The translations under genes were made by a program, and so were the position numbers. A DNA stretch of 38,731 nt from contig JAFGBV010000259.1 of NCBI GenBank assembly GCA_016932955.1, forward strand, positions 1-38,731, written 5' to 3'. The notes beneath the pieces are model-generated. The model did not search any database and was not told the DNA's origin. It was given only the letters and a program-made list of their open reading frames with translations. This document shows, one piece after another, positions 24,451 through 33,330 of this stretch. Source of the DNA: Anaerolineales bacterium (GTDB lineage: Bacteria; Chloroflexota; Anaerolineae; Anaerolineales; UBA4823). Position 1 is the first letter of the stretch. Every line of letters begins with the position of its first letter.

Positions 24451-27400
24451 ATGCAAACTGAAGGGAAACGCAACGGAAAATCCAAAGCAGCAGCCACCAT
24501 GGTTGTGGGAGGTGGGATTGGTGGAATGCGCGCTGCTCTGGATCTGGCAGATGCTGGTTTAAAAGTATATCTTGTCGAACAGACCCCCTGCCTGGGTGGT
24601 CGGGTAGCACAGTTGGGCTATATGTTCCCCCAACACGATTGCGTGCTATGCCGTGGCACGCCGGATCATGGCTATGGGTGTACCCGACCATCGATCTCCC
24701 CTGCCTATATTCAGAACAACCAGCATCCGAATATTGAGATTCTCACCAACACTGTTGTTCTGGATGTTGAAGGGCAAGCAGGAGACTTCACCATCGCCTT
24801 GCGCCAAGAACCGCGTTATGTTGACCCTAAAAAATGTATCAACTGTGACTATTGCACCCAGGTCTGCCCGATCGAGCTACCCAACGAATACCAGAGCGGA
24901 ATGACCAAGCGCAAGGCTGCTTACAAAGTAGCCACACGAGCCGCCCCTGATGCCTATGTGATTGACAAGGGCCCCTATTGCGATCCCTGCCAGAAATGCG
25001 CCGAGATTTGCCCAACGAACGCCATTAACCTGAATGAGCAGCCCCGCCTGCTCTCCATTGAGGTCGGTGCGATTATTCTGGCGTTGGGCTTTAAGGTTTA
25101 CGACTCCCATCAACTGGAAGAACTTGGGTATGGTAGGTATGCCAATGTGGTCGAGTCCATGCAATATGAGCGCCTGGCAAGCCGCTCCGGGCCAACTGAG
25201 GGCCTGATTACGCGCCCCTCCGATGGTAAAAATCCGCGTTCGATTGCCTGGTTGCAATGTATCGGCTCGCGCGACCAGGAAAATCAATTTTGCTCCTCCA
25301 TCTGCTGCATGTATGGCACCAAAGAAGCCATGCTCGCCAAGCAACGCCTCGGCCAAGACACCCAATGCACTGTATTTATGATGGACGAGCGCGCGTTTAA
25401 TAAAGAATACACAGCGTATTTTGAGAAGGCGCGCGTAGAACATGGCATCCAATACCTGCGTTGCCGTGTATCAGCCATCCGCGAAGATCCCGCCACGCAC
25501 GATTTGATCTTGCAGTTTGCCGATCCCAACGGCAAGACGCACCAGGAGCGGTTTGAATTGGTCGTCCTTGCCACTGGTCTGCAACCACCCGATTCTGCCC
25601 GCCACTTCACTGAAATCCTGGATTTGGAGTTGAACGAGTACGGATTCTGCAAGACTGAAAAGTTCACTCCCCTTGCCACTACCCACTCAGGCGTTTTTGT
25701 TTGCGGCGCGTTCTCCACACCAAAGGAAATATCAGAAACCATCATTGATGCCAGTGGGGCTGCTGCAGAGGTGATGCGTCTGCTGAACGAGCAGTTGAAC
25801 ACTTACCGCTATAGCCGCGAGCTGCCTTTCCTGGCTCCGGCAGATCTGCCTGAAGAGCGCGATGTCAGCCAGGAGCCTGTGCGCACGGGTATATTCATCT
25901 GCACCTGTGCTGGAACGATGAGCGAAACCCTCAACATGCCTTGGCTGGTAGAACAGGCAGCCAAGCTTCCAGATGTTGTCACATCTCAGGTGGTTGAAGT
26001 TGGCTGTTTCCCCAATTCGCTGGATCAGCTTCAGCAAAGCATCCAGGATTTGAGGCTGAACCGGGTGGTGATTGCAGCGTGCAGTAACCGCACCCACGAA
26101 TCCCTTTTCCAGCGTACGGCGCGCATGGCAGGATTAAACCCCTACCTGATAGAGCTTGTCAACCTGCGCGATCAGTGCAGCAACGTTCACCACCACCAGG
26201 TAGAAATGGCCAATCGCAAAGCGCTTGAACTCGTACGCCTGGCAGTGGGGCGCCTCGCAACCGCCCAACCAGTGCATAAACAGGCGTTCACTTGCACACC
26301 CACTGCATTGATCATCGGTGGCGGCGTCTCTGGCATGACCGCCGCCCTGGCTGTTGCCGACAGTGGCTACGATGTCATCCTGGTAGAACGCAGCGAGGTC
26401 TTGGGCGGCAATTTACAAAATCTCTACTATGTTGCTGAGGGCTACAACCCACGCCGCCTTGGTCGAGACCTGATCAACCGCGTGCGTGCACACCGCCGCA
26501 TCACCGTCTACAGCCGCACAGAGGTTATCCAGCATGGGGGTCACGTGGGAGGGTTTTGGGCTGACTTGCGTTCCACTAACCCAGATGGCACTACCGAGAC
26601 TTTCCGTGTTCAACATGGTGTCGCCATCGTAGCTACTGGCGGTCGCGAGGCGCGCAATCACCCCCTGCTTTCGCATTCACAGGTCATCACCCAGAGCGAG
26701 TTGGAAGAGAAGATCATCCACAACCCGCAAGAAATTGCCGCGCTGAAAGATTTAGTGATGATCCAATGCGCCCACATTCCAGATGGGCCCAACTATTGCT
26801 CACGCGTATGCTGCACAAATGCCCTTAAGAATGCCATCCGTCTCAAGCTCTTCAACCCTGGCTGCCGCGTAATCGTTCTCTATAAGAATATTGTTACGTA
26901 TGGCTTTCGCGAGGCGTATTATACTGAGGCGCGCCGCCTCGGAGTGCTGTTCATCCGTTACACGGATGAACAGCCTTATGAAGTATTGCAGCAGGATAAC
27001 CAGCTCAAAGTACGCGTGCGCGATCTTTCACTCGATCGTTGGCTGACCCTCCCCGCTGACTTAATCACATTGAGCACCTCAATTGAGCCTGCAACCGGCG
27101 CAAAGGAGCTTGCCAAAATCCTGCGCGTGCCGATTTCCAGCGAGGGTTTCTTCGAGGAAGCGCAGATTAAATTACGGCCAATGGACTTCATGCGCGAGGG
27201 TCTCTTCCTGGCCGGTATGGCACACTACCCGAAATTTATTGAGGAAAGCATTGCGCACGCCCTGGCTGCCGCCGCTCGCGCTCTCACCCTGCTCTCCCAA
27301 GGTACTCTCCACCTCGGTGGTGTTGTGGCAGTGGTCGACCCCCAAAAATGCGTGGGCTGCCTCACCTGCACGCGCACCTGCCCCTTCGCCATCCCGCAGG

Positions 27401-27648
27401 TAATCCAGGAAGAAGGGCGCGTTGGTGTGGGAGGCCTGGGTGGTGCAGCATTCATCGATCCTGCACAGTGCCAGGGGTGCGGCACCTGCACCGCTGAATG
27501 TCCCGCAAATGCTATCCAGCTTATCAACTACACCGATACACAAATGTTCATGCGAGAGATTGGTGGGTTGGGACAATGGCTGCCGCAGGTTCCTTTCCCA
27601 CCTGAACCATCGCACCATCTGGTCGTCAACCTGGACAAGGACAGTTAA
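24451..27648 (+). CDS. Tandem HdrA-HdrA fusion flavoprotein (1065 aa)
   Basis: A giant HdrA-family protein with two FAD modules. The first half has a Rossmann motif (VVGGGIGGMRAALDLADAG, about residue 17 on), a variant DCVLC segment (about 63-67) and two 4Fe-4S sets, C130/133/136/140 and C177/180/183/187. The HdrA core segment LQCIGSRDQENQFC follows. The second half starts with the HdrA N-terminal domain (FICTCAGTMSE near 482), a second Rossmann motif (IIGGGVSGMTAALAVADSG near 620) and a C-terminal 4Fe-4S pair (CVGCLTCTRTCP and CQGCGTCTAECP). Each half holds parts that the other lacks. It is presumed to be a cytoplasmic bifurcating or electron-storing flavoprotein; an MvhD follows at once. 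The partner enzyme is inferred from context. Confidence 0.9.
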   Translation: MQTEGKRNGKSKAAATMVVGGGIGGMRAALDLADAGLKVYLVEQTPCLGGRVAQLGYMFPQHDCVLCRGTPDHGYGCTRPSISPAYIQNNQHPNIEILTNTVVLDVEGQAGDFTIALRQEPRYVDPKKCINCDYCTQVCPIELPNEYQSGMTKRKAAYKVATRAAPDAYVIDKGPYCDPCQKCAEICPTNAINLNEQPRLLSIEVGAIILALGFKVYDSHQLEELGYGRYANVVESMQYERLASRSGPTEGLITRPSDGKNPRSIAWLQCIGSRDQENQFCSSICCMYGTKEAMLAKQRLGQDTQCTVFMMDERAFNKEYTAYFEKARVEHGIQYLRCRVSAIREDPATHDLILQFADPNGKTHQERFELVVLATGLQPPDSARHFTEILDLELNEYGFCKTEKFTPLATTHSGVFVCGAFSTPKEISETIIDASGAAAEVMRLLNEQLNTYRYSRELPFLAPADLPEERDVSQEPVRTGIFICTCAGTMSETLNMPWLVEQAAKLPDVVTSQVVEVGCFPNSLDQLQQSIQDLRLNRVVIAACSNRTHESLFQRTARMAGLNPYLIELVNLRDQCSNVHHHQVEMANRKALELVRLAVGRLATAQPVHKQAFTCTPTALIIGGGVSGMTAALAVADSGYDVILVERSEVLGGNLQNLYYVAEGYNPRRLGRDLINRVRAHRRITVYSRTEVIQHGGHVGGFWADLRSTNPDGTTETFRVQHGVAIVATGGREARNHPLLSHSQVITQSELEEKIIHNPQEIAALKDLVMIQCAHIPDGPNYCSRVCCTNALKNAIRLKLFNPGCRVIVLYKNIVTYGFREAYYTEARRLGVLFIRYTDEQPYEVLQQDNQLKVRVRDLSLDRWLTLPADLITLSTSIEPATGAKELAKILRVPISSEGFFEEAQIKLRPMDFMREGLFLAGMAHYPKFIEESIAHALAAAARALTLLSQGTLHLGGVVAVVDPQKCVGCLTCTRTCPFAIPQVIQEEGRVGVGGLGGAAFIDPAQCQGCGTCTAECPANAIQLINYTDTQMFMREIGGLGQWLPQVPFPPEPSHHLVVNLDKDS

Positions 27649-27654
27649 TTAGTT

Positions 27655-28194
27655 ATGAGTGCATCATCCGACATCAAGCAATCAGCGCCTCATGGCGACA
27701 TCGCGCACAGCTTCGAACCCGAAATTACCGCCTTCTATTGTATTTACTGCGGTTATATGGCCGCCGATACGGCTGGTGCATTGAATTTACAGTATCCGGC
27801 TAATGTCAAGTTTATCAGAATGCCCTGTACAGGCAAAACAGATATCCGTTATTTGCTGGAGGCCTTCGAGCAAGGAGCAGACGGTGTATATGTTGTCGCC
27901 TGTCCGATCGGGAACTGCCATCATGTGCGCGGCAACGAACGCGGGCTGGCGCGCCTCAAACGGGCGAAAAAGATCCTTGATGAGATTGGAATTGGCGGCG
28001 AGCGCCTGGAGATGTTCTTTATGTCCGGCAGCCAGGCCAATGTATATGCGCAAGCCGCCCAGACAATGACTGAGCGCATTCGCCAATTAGGCCCAAATCC
28101 ACTCAAGATTCCAAGCGGAGAACCCAGCAGCACAAGACAAAACCAAAACGAACCAGATGCAGATGAGGCAGCAGAATTCCGAGGCAGAAAATAA
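27655..28194 (+). CDS. mvhD: MvhD-like [2Fe-2S] protein, second copy
   Basis: A 179-residue MvhD paralogue with cysteines C29 and C32 (FYCIYCGY), C58, C83 and C88 (ACPIGNC), at the same spacing as the hydrogenase-associated copy at 610. It has a longer N-terminus and a polar C-terminal tail after GPNPLK. It lies 6 bases after the tandem HdrA gene and 33 bases before the HdrA-GltD-HdrA gene, with no hydrogenase genes beside it, so it likely carries electrons between HdrA-type flavoproteins rather than from H2. Confidence 0.93.
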   Translation: MSASSDIKQSAPHGDIAHSFEPEITAFYCIYCGYMAADTAGALNLQYPANVKFIRMPCTGKTDIRYLLEAFEQGADGVYVVACPIGNCHHVRGNERGLARLKRAKKILDEIGIGGERLEMFFMSGSQANVYAQAAQTMTERIRQLGPNPLKIPSGEPSSTRQNQNEPDADEAAEFRGRK

Positions 28195-28227
28195 CCTGCT
28201 GATTTACGAGCTTTGCACAAAGGATCA

Positions 28228-31200
28228 ATGGTGAGAGATTCAGGCGATATCACTGGCAAGCAGCAAATGCCCACCGGAGCTGTAATGGTTGTGGGGGGAG
28301 GAATTGCCGGTATGCAAGCATCTCTTGACCTGGCCGATCAGGGTCTTAAGGTCTACCTTGTCGAGCGGCAGTCTGCAATCGGCGGCAAGATGGCGCAGTT
28401 GGATAAGACATTCCCAACCAATGACTGTGCCATGTGTACCATATCACCCAAGCTGGTAGAAACCGGTCGCCATCCTAACATCCAACTGATGACCAATAGC
28501 GAGGTGGAGGAGATCAACGGGCAGGCTGGTAACTTCACGGTGACTATCCAGCATCAACCCCGCTACATCGATACCACGAAATGCGTTGGTTGTACTGACT
28601 GCGCCCAGGTTTGTCCAGTCATCGTTCCAGACACCTTCAACGAAGCCCTCGATTCCCGTCGGGCAGCCTTTAAACTTTACCCCCAGGCCGTACCCAATGC
28701 CTTTGCCATTGAAAAGCGCGGCATTGCACCTTGCCGGGATGCCTGTCCTGCCGGGCAACGCGCCCAGGGCTATATAGCCCTGATCCGCGAAGGACGCTGG
28801 CAGGATGCCATGCGCGTGATCAAGATGGACAACCCCTTTCCGGGCATTTGTGGTCGCATCTGTAACCACCGCTGTGAGACCGCCTGCAACCGAGGGCTGG
28901 TAGATGAACCGATCAATATTCGCGCCCTCAAGCGCTTTGTCACCGATAAGATTTATGCTGAACCGCGCCCGCCCATAGAACCGGTACCCATCACCCACCC
29001 AGAGCAGCGCGTGGCGATCATTGGCGCCGGGCCCTGCGGCCTGACTGCTGCCCAGGATATCATCCACGCTGGCTTCCCGGTTACAGTTTTTGAGGCTATG
29101 CCAGTGGCGGGAGGCATGCTGCGCCTGGGCGTGCCTGAGTTCCGCCTGCCTACTGCCGTCATCGACCGCGAAGTCAGTGATATTGTGGAGCTGGGTGTTG
29201 AACTCCGTCTCAACCACCAGGTGAACAACCTGGATGATCTCTTTGAAGCTGGCTATACCTCAGTGCTGATCGCTGTCGGCGCCCACGAAGGCATTCGCCT
29301 GCCCATTCCTGGCGCTGACCTGGATGGCGTGCTGATCAACACCCGTTTTCTGCGCGATGTACGCCTGGATAAGTATGCCAGAGGCGAAGACGGCGTCATC
29401 GTAGCCGAGAATGTTCCTGCTCTGGGTAAACATGTTCTGGTGCTGGGCGGTGGCAACGTGGCAATTGATGTTGCGCGCAGCGCCGTGCGCCTGGGCTGCC
29501 AGGTTTCCATGGCCTTCTTAGAGAGCCAGGATAGCATGCCTGCCCACCCCTGGGAAGTGGAAGCAGCCCAGGCTGAGGGCATCCAGCTCTATCCCAGCCG
29601 TACCTTTGAGCGCATCCTTGGCGATGAAAATGGACATGTGACTGGCGTCGAATGCATGCAGGTCAGTTCCTTCTCCTTTGACGAGACAGGCCGTCTCAAG
29701 GTTGAAAAAATTACCGAATCAAACCACAGCATTCTTTGTGATACTGTGATCTTCTCCGTTGGGCAGCGCGCCGGTCTGGCCTTCATTCCAGATGATTCGG
29801 GTGTAGGTCTTACAACACGCAAAACCATTGCCGTAAATCCCAACACCTTTGCCGCCACCCGACCTGGCGTATTTGCTGCAGGCGATAGTGTTTCGGGAAC
29901 TGCCTTCGTCATCGAAGCGGTTGACAGCGGTCACAAAGCAGCCAGCACCATCATCCGCTACCTTAGCGGAGATCACCTGGAACCTCTTGCCAAACCCAAG
30001 CTGCCTGTAGTTCACCTGGAACAGGAGGAAATTGAGCAACGCATCCGGCGCGGTGAGATCAGGCTCCAGCCGCGCATCCCCCTCCCTGAACTCCCTGTAG
30101 AGCAGCGTATTGCCAATTTTGCGGAAGTAGAACACGGTTATGACGATGCCTCCGCTCAGGCAGAAGCTGCCCGTTGCCTGGCATGCGGGATTTGCTCAGA
30201 ATGCATGTCGTGCACCTTCGCCTGCGGTGTCAATGCCATCAACCATGATATGTCCGCCACCCAGGAAGAAATCCAGGTCGGTGCCGTCATCCTCGTCCCG
30301 GGCTACCAGGTTTACAACGCTGAATTGTCGGAAGAATATGGTTTTGGACGTTTCCCCAACGTTGTCACTGCACTGCAATTCGAGCGCTTGCTCTCAGCCT
30401 CTGGCCCTACCTTAGGACATATTCAAAGACCTTCCGACCATCAGACGCCGCAGCGCATCGCATTCTTGCAGTGCATCGGATCGCGCGACCAGAGCCACGA
30501 TTATTGCTCTTCGGTCTGCTGCATGTACGCCACCAAAGAGGCGTTGATGGTCAAAGAGCATGATCCGCATCTGGATATTCACATCTTCATGATGGACATG
30601 CGCGCCTTTTCGAAAGGATATTTGGCGTATTACGAACGGGCGCGTCAGAATTACGGCATCCACTACACGCGCTGCCGCATCAGCGCCTTGCGCCAAGACC
30701 CCGCCACCCATAACCTGATCTTGGAGTATCAGGACGAGACTGGCGAGCGTCGTCACGAACAGTTTGATCTGGTCGTACTCTCGGTGGGCATGGAAATCCC
30801 CGAGCAGACGCGCGCCCTGGGAGGCCGGATTGGAATCGCCCTCGACCAGTATGGCTTCTGCCAGACAGATCAATCCAACCCGTTGGAGACCAGTCGACCT
30901 GGCATCTTTGTCGCAGGCCCATTCCGTGAGCCAAAAGATATCCCCGAGTCGGTGGTAGAAGCCAGCGGAGCTGTTGCAGCGGCTGGCAGCATCGTCTACC
31001 CCGCGCGCTTCACACTCACCACCCGGGTAGAATTCCCACCCGAACGAGATATCAGCGGCGAGCCACCCCGTGTAGGCGTCTTCGTCTGTCACTGCGGTTC
31101 CAATATCGGTGGCTACCTGGATGTACCGGCAGTGACTGAGTATGCAGCTATATTAAAGAATGTTGTCCACGCAGAGAACAACTTATACACGTGTTCACAA

Positions 31201-32829
31201 GACAGCATCCGGCACATCACTGAGCAGGTCAAAGAATACGGGCTGAACCGGGTGGTGGTAGCATCCTGCACCCCTCGCACCCACGAACCGCTCTTCCAGG
31301 ACAGCCTCCGCGCTGCTGGCCTGAACCCCTACCTCTTTGAGATGGCCAATATTCGCAACCACTGCTCATGGGTGCATTCCAATGATCGCCCCGCAGCCAC
31401 CCAAAAAGCCAAAGACTTGGTGCGCATGGCAGTCGCCCGCGCCGCCTTGCTTACTCCGCAACACACCGTGGAAGTCCCTGTGCAGCATACCGCCCTGGTG
31501 ATCGGCGGGGGCGCGGCGGGCATGAGCGCCGCCTTAGCCCTCAGCCAGCAGGGCTTCCCGGTGCATCTGGTGGAGCGCGAGGCCGAATTGGGTGGTAACC
31601 TGCGCCACGTACACACTGCGCCACCCAATCTGGCACCCGATCATCCACGCAACCCACAACAAACCCTGCGCACGCTGGTTGACCAAGTGCAGTCAAGTCC
31701 GGGAATCACCCTCCACTTGCAAAGCGAGGTAATCAGCACGCGTGGCTTTATGGGGAACTTCGTCAGCACGGTATGCAATGCCACCAATGAACGAGTTGAG
31801 GTCCAGCATGGCGCGACCATCCTGGCCACCGGAGGGCGCGAGTACCGCGGCCCCGAGTATGGCTATGGAAGCGATCCGCGCATCGTCACCCAGCAGGAAT
31901 TCGAATCGCTGCTAGTTGAAAACAGCCAGCCTCCATCATCAGTCGTAATGATCCAATGTATTGGGCCAGCCGAACGCTATTGCAGCCGCATCTGCTGTAC
32001 GGTGGCGATCAAGAATGCGCTGGCGCTGAAAGAGAAGAACCCCGCGGTACAGGTTGTCATCCTCTACAAAGATATCCGCACTTACGGTTTCCAGGAACGC
32101 TTATATACCGAGGCGCGCCGGCGCGGGGTGATCTTTATCCGATACACCGATGACAAACCGCCCCAGATTTCCGGCAACGGTGCCCCGCAAAGCAAACTGC
32201 GCGTGAGCGCCTGGGATCCCAACCTGCGCCGCTGCATTGCCCTGGAGCCAGACTTACTCGTCTTATCCATGCCTGTGGTGCCACAACCAGATGTACACGA
32301 ACTGGCGACGCGTTTCAAAGCAGGCGTGGATGCAGACGGCTTCTTGCTTGAGGCGCATGTCAAGCTGCGCCCGGTGGATTTTGCCAGCGAGGGCCTCTTT
32401 ATGGCTGGCATGGCTCACTATCCCAAGTCCCTGGATGAGAGCATCATCCAGGCTCAGGCCGCCGCTGCTCGAGCGATCCGTGTCCTCAGCCGCGAGACAT
32501 TGACCGCTGGCGGGCGCGTCGCGGTTGTGGATCCAGCCAAATGCACCGGATGTCTCACCTGTGTGCGCATTTGTCCCTTCCACGTACCCCGCATGGAGCA
32601 TAGCCTGACGGGTATAGGGCAGATCATGGGTGCAGCGCAGATTGAAACGGCAATCTGTCAGGGCTGTGGAATATGTGCTGCAGAATGCCCCGCACGTGCA
32701 ATCCAATTGATGCATTATACCGATACGCAGATATTCGCCAAAGTAGAAGCGCTGATCGATATCGGCACAGAGCTCATCGCCATAGAAGAAATATCCATTC
32801 CAGACGAGCAGTTAGATACCGCAGGCTGA
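28228..32829 (+). CDS. HdrA-GltD-HdrA triple flavoprotein fusion (about 1533 aa)
   Basis: The ATG at 28228 is used (AAAGGA just before it); a TTG at 28213 is an alternative. The layout parallels the 1065-residue protein at 24451, but a GltD-like oxidoreductase of about 470 residues is inserted into the first HdrA half. In order: Rossmann GGGIAGMQASLDLADQG (about 21), DCAMC (about 62), CVGCTDCAQVCP from C119, GltD iron-sulfur domain (CRDACPAGQ from C169, CGRICNHRCETACNRG near 208), GltD FAD motif IIGAGPCGLTAAQ (about 264), NAD(P)H Rossmann VLGGGNVAIDVARSAVRLG (about 406), cysteine set C650-C666, HdrA core, second HdrA N-domain FVCHCGSNIGGY (about 952), third Rossmann GGGAAGMSAALALS (about 1093) and two C-terminal 4Fe-4S motifs. 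This predicts three FADs and NAD(P)H exchange. Function is inferred. Confidence 0.9.
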   Translation: MVRDSGDITGKQQMPTGAVMVVGGGIAGMQASLDLADQGLKVYLVERQSAIGGKMAQLDKTFPTNDCAMCTISPKLVETGRHPNIQLMTNSEVEEINGQAGNFTVTIQHQPRYIDTTKCVGCTDCAQVCPVIVPDTFNEALDSRRAAFKLYPQAVPNAFAIEKRGIAPCRDACPAGQRAQGYIALIREGRWQDAMRVIKMDNPFPGICGRICNHRCETACNRGLVDEPINIRALKRFVTDKIYAEPRPPIEPVPITHPEQRVAIIGAGPCGLTAAQDIIHAGFPVTVFEAMPVAGGMLRLGVPEFRLPTAVIDREVSDIVELGVELRLNHQVNNLDDLFEAGYTSVLIAVGAHEGIRLPIPGADLDGVLINTRFLRDVRLDKYARGEDGVIVAENVPALGKHVLVLGGGNVAIDVARSAVRLGCQVSMAFLESQDSMPAHPWEVEAAQAEGIQLYPSRTFERILGDENGHVTGVECMQVSSFSFDETGRLKVEKITESNHSILCDTVIFSVGQRAGLAFIPDDSGVGLTTRKTIAVNPNTFAATRPGVFAAGDSVSGTAFVIEAVDSGHKAASTIIRYLSGDHLEPLAKPKLPVVHLEQEEIEQRIRRGEIRLQPRIPLPELPVEQRIANFAEVEHGYDDASAQAEAARCLACGICSECMSCTFACGVNAINHDMSATQEEIQVGAVILVPGYQVYNAELSEEYGFGRFPNVVTALQFERLLSASGPTLGHIQRPSDHQTPQRIAFLQCIGSRDQSHDYCSSVCCMYATKEALMVKEHDPHLDIHIFMMDMRAFSKGYLAYYERARQNYGIHYTRCRISALRQDPATHNLILEYQDETGERRHEQFDLVVLSVGMEIPEQTRALGGRIGIALDQYGFCQTDQSNPLETSRPGIFVAGPFREPKDIPESVVEASGAVAAAGSIVYPARFTLTTRVEFPPERDISGEPPRVGVFVCHCGSNIGGYLDVPAVTEYAAILKNVVHAENNLYTCSQDSIRHITEQVKEYGLNRVVVASCTPRTHEPLFQDSLRAAGLNPYLFEMANIRNHCSWVHSNDRPAATQKAKDLVRMAVARAALLTPQHTVEVPVQHTALVIGGGAAGMSAALALSQQGFPVHLVEREAELGGNLRHVHTAPPNLAPDHPRNPQQTLRTLVDQVQSSPGITLHLQSEVISTRGFMGNFVSTVCNATNERVEVQHGATILATGGREYRGPEYGYGSDPRIVTQQEFESLLVENSQPPSSVVMIQCIGPAERYCSRICCTVAIKNALALKEKNPAVQVVILYKDIRTYGFQERLYTEARRRGVIFIRYTDDKPPQISGNGAPQSKLRVSAWDPNLRRCIALEPDLLVLSMPVVPQPDVHELATRFKAGVDADGFLLEAHVKLRPVDFASEGLFMAGMAHYPKSLDESIIQAQAAAARAIRVLSRETLTAGGRVAVVDPAKCTGCLTCVRICPFHVPRMEHSLTGIGQIMGAAQIETAICQGCGICAAECPARAIQLMHYTDTQIFAKVEALIDIGTELIAIEEISIPDEQLDTAG

Positions 32830-32850
32830 ATGAAGAATGAGGTCTAATCA

Positions 32851-33309
32851 ATGAGCACCACATCCTTACAAATCCTGGCTTTTGCTTGTGATCATTGTGC
32901 TTATAATGCTGCAGACCTGGCGGGTAATCTGCGCATGCAATACCCTCCGGAAATCAAGATCTTCCAGCTTCCTTGCACCGGGCGTGTGGATGTGCTGATG
33001 ATATTGAAAGCCCTGGAGGATGGTGTGGATGGCGTCATGGTGGCAGGTTGACTGCCTGGTGATTGTCATTACCTGGAAGGTAATGTAAACGCAAAACGCC
33101 GAGTGGACTATATCAAGGATCTCCTGGTGAAGATTGGTTTAGAACCTGAACGCGTGCGCATGTTCTACATGTCATCCGCCCAGGCGGCGCAGTTTGCCGA
33201 AGCCGCCAAGGAGATGACAGAGCAAATCGCCGCCATCGGGCCCAACCCGTTGCGTACAAGGATCTCGGTTGAAGAACAGAATGGGACAGATGAACAAACT
33301 TCTGAATGA
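32851..33309 (+). CDS. mvhD: Selenocysteine-containing MvhD (in-frame TGA at 33049-33051)
   Basis: A standard translation stops after 66 residues (32851-33051), but the same frame continues without another stop to 33309, and both parts together make one complete 152-residue MvhD. The TGA is codon 67. The other conserved positions are C13, C16, C42 and C72, matching C17, C20, C46 and C76 of the MvhD at 610 when shifted by four; codon 67 then equals C71. Around the TGA the protein reads VAG-U-LPGDCHY, against ISGCHPGDCHY in the paralogue. A hairpin with SECIS-like geometry follows (33067-33085). Methanococcal VhuD of the same family is an established selenoprotein. It would be the partner of the HdrA-GltD-HdrA protein. 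A nonsense mutation is possible but less likely. Confidence 0.85.
33049..33085 (+). promoter_or_regulatory. Candidate bacterial SECIS element within mvhD
   Basis: The TGA (33049-33051) is followed by CATTACC (33067-33073), loop TGGAA (33074-33078) and GGTAATG (33079-33085), a perfect 7-bp stem. The loop begins 22 bases after the TGA and has G as its second base. Bacterial SECIS elements lie inside the reading frame just after the UGA and have a short apical loop with a G in its first two bases, so the geometry fits. The element would recruit SelB with Sec-tRNA. Confidence 0.7.
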
Positions 33310-33330
33310 TAACCCAAGAGGAGCAGGAAA

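Noticed and set aside
24323..24562. A short + strand open frame before the tandem HdrA gene
   Set aside because: It overlaps the start of the HdrA fusion in another frame and has no recognisable domain.
32851..33051. A separate 66-residue truncated MvhD ending at TGA, plus a second short gene at 33103
   Set aside because: The frame is continuous through the TGA, the TGA replaces a conserved cysteine, and the second piece alone has no sensible start. One recoded gene explains both.
32851..33309. General reassignment of TGA (for example to tryptophan or glycine) in this genome
   Set aside because: TGA is used as a normal stop by many genes here, for example mvhD at 1077, acsC at 18857 and the HdrA-GltD-HdrA gene at 32829, so only a site-specific recoding fits.
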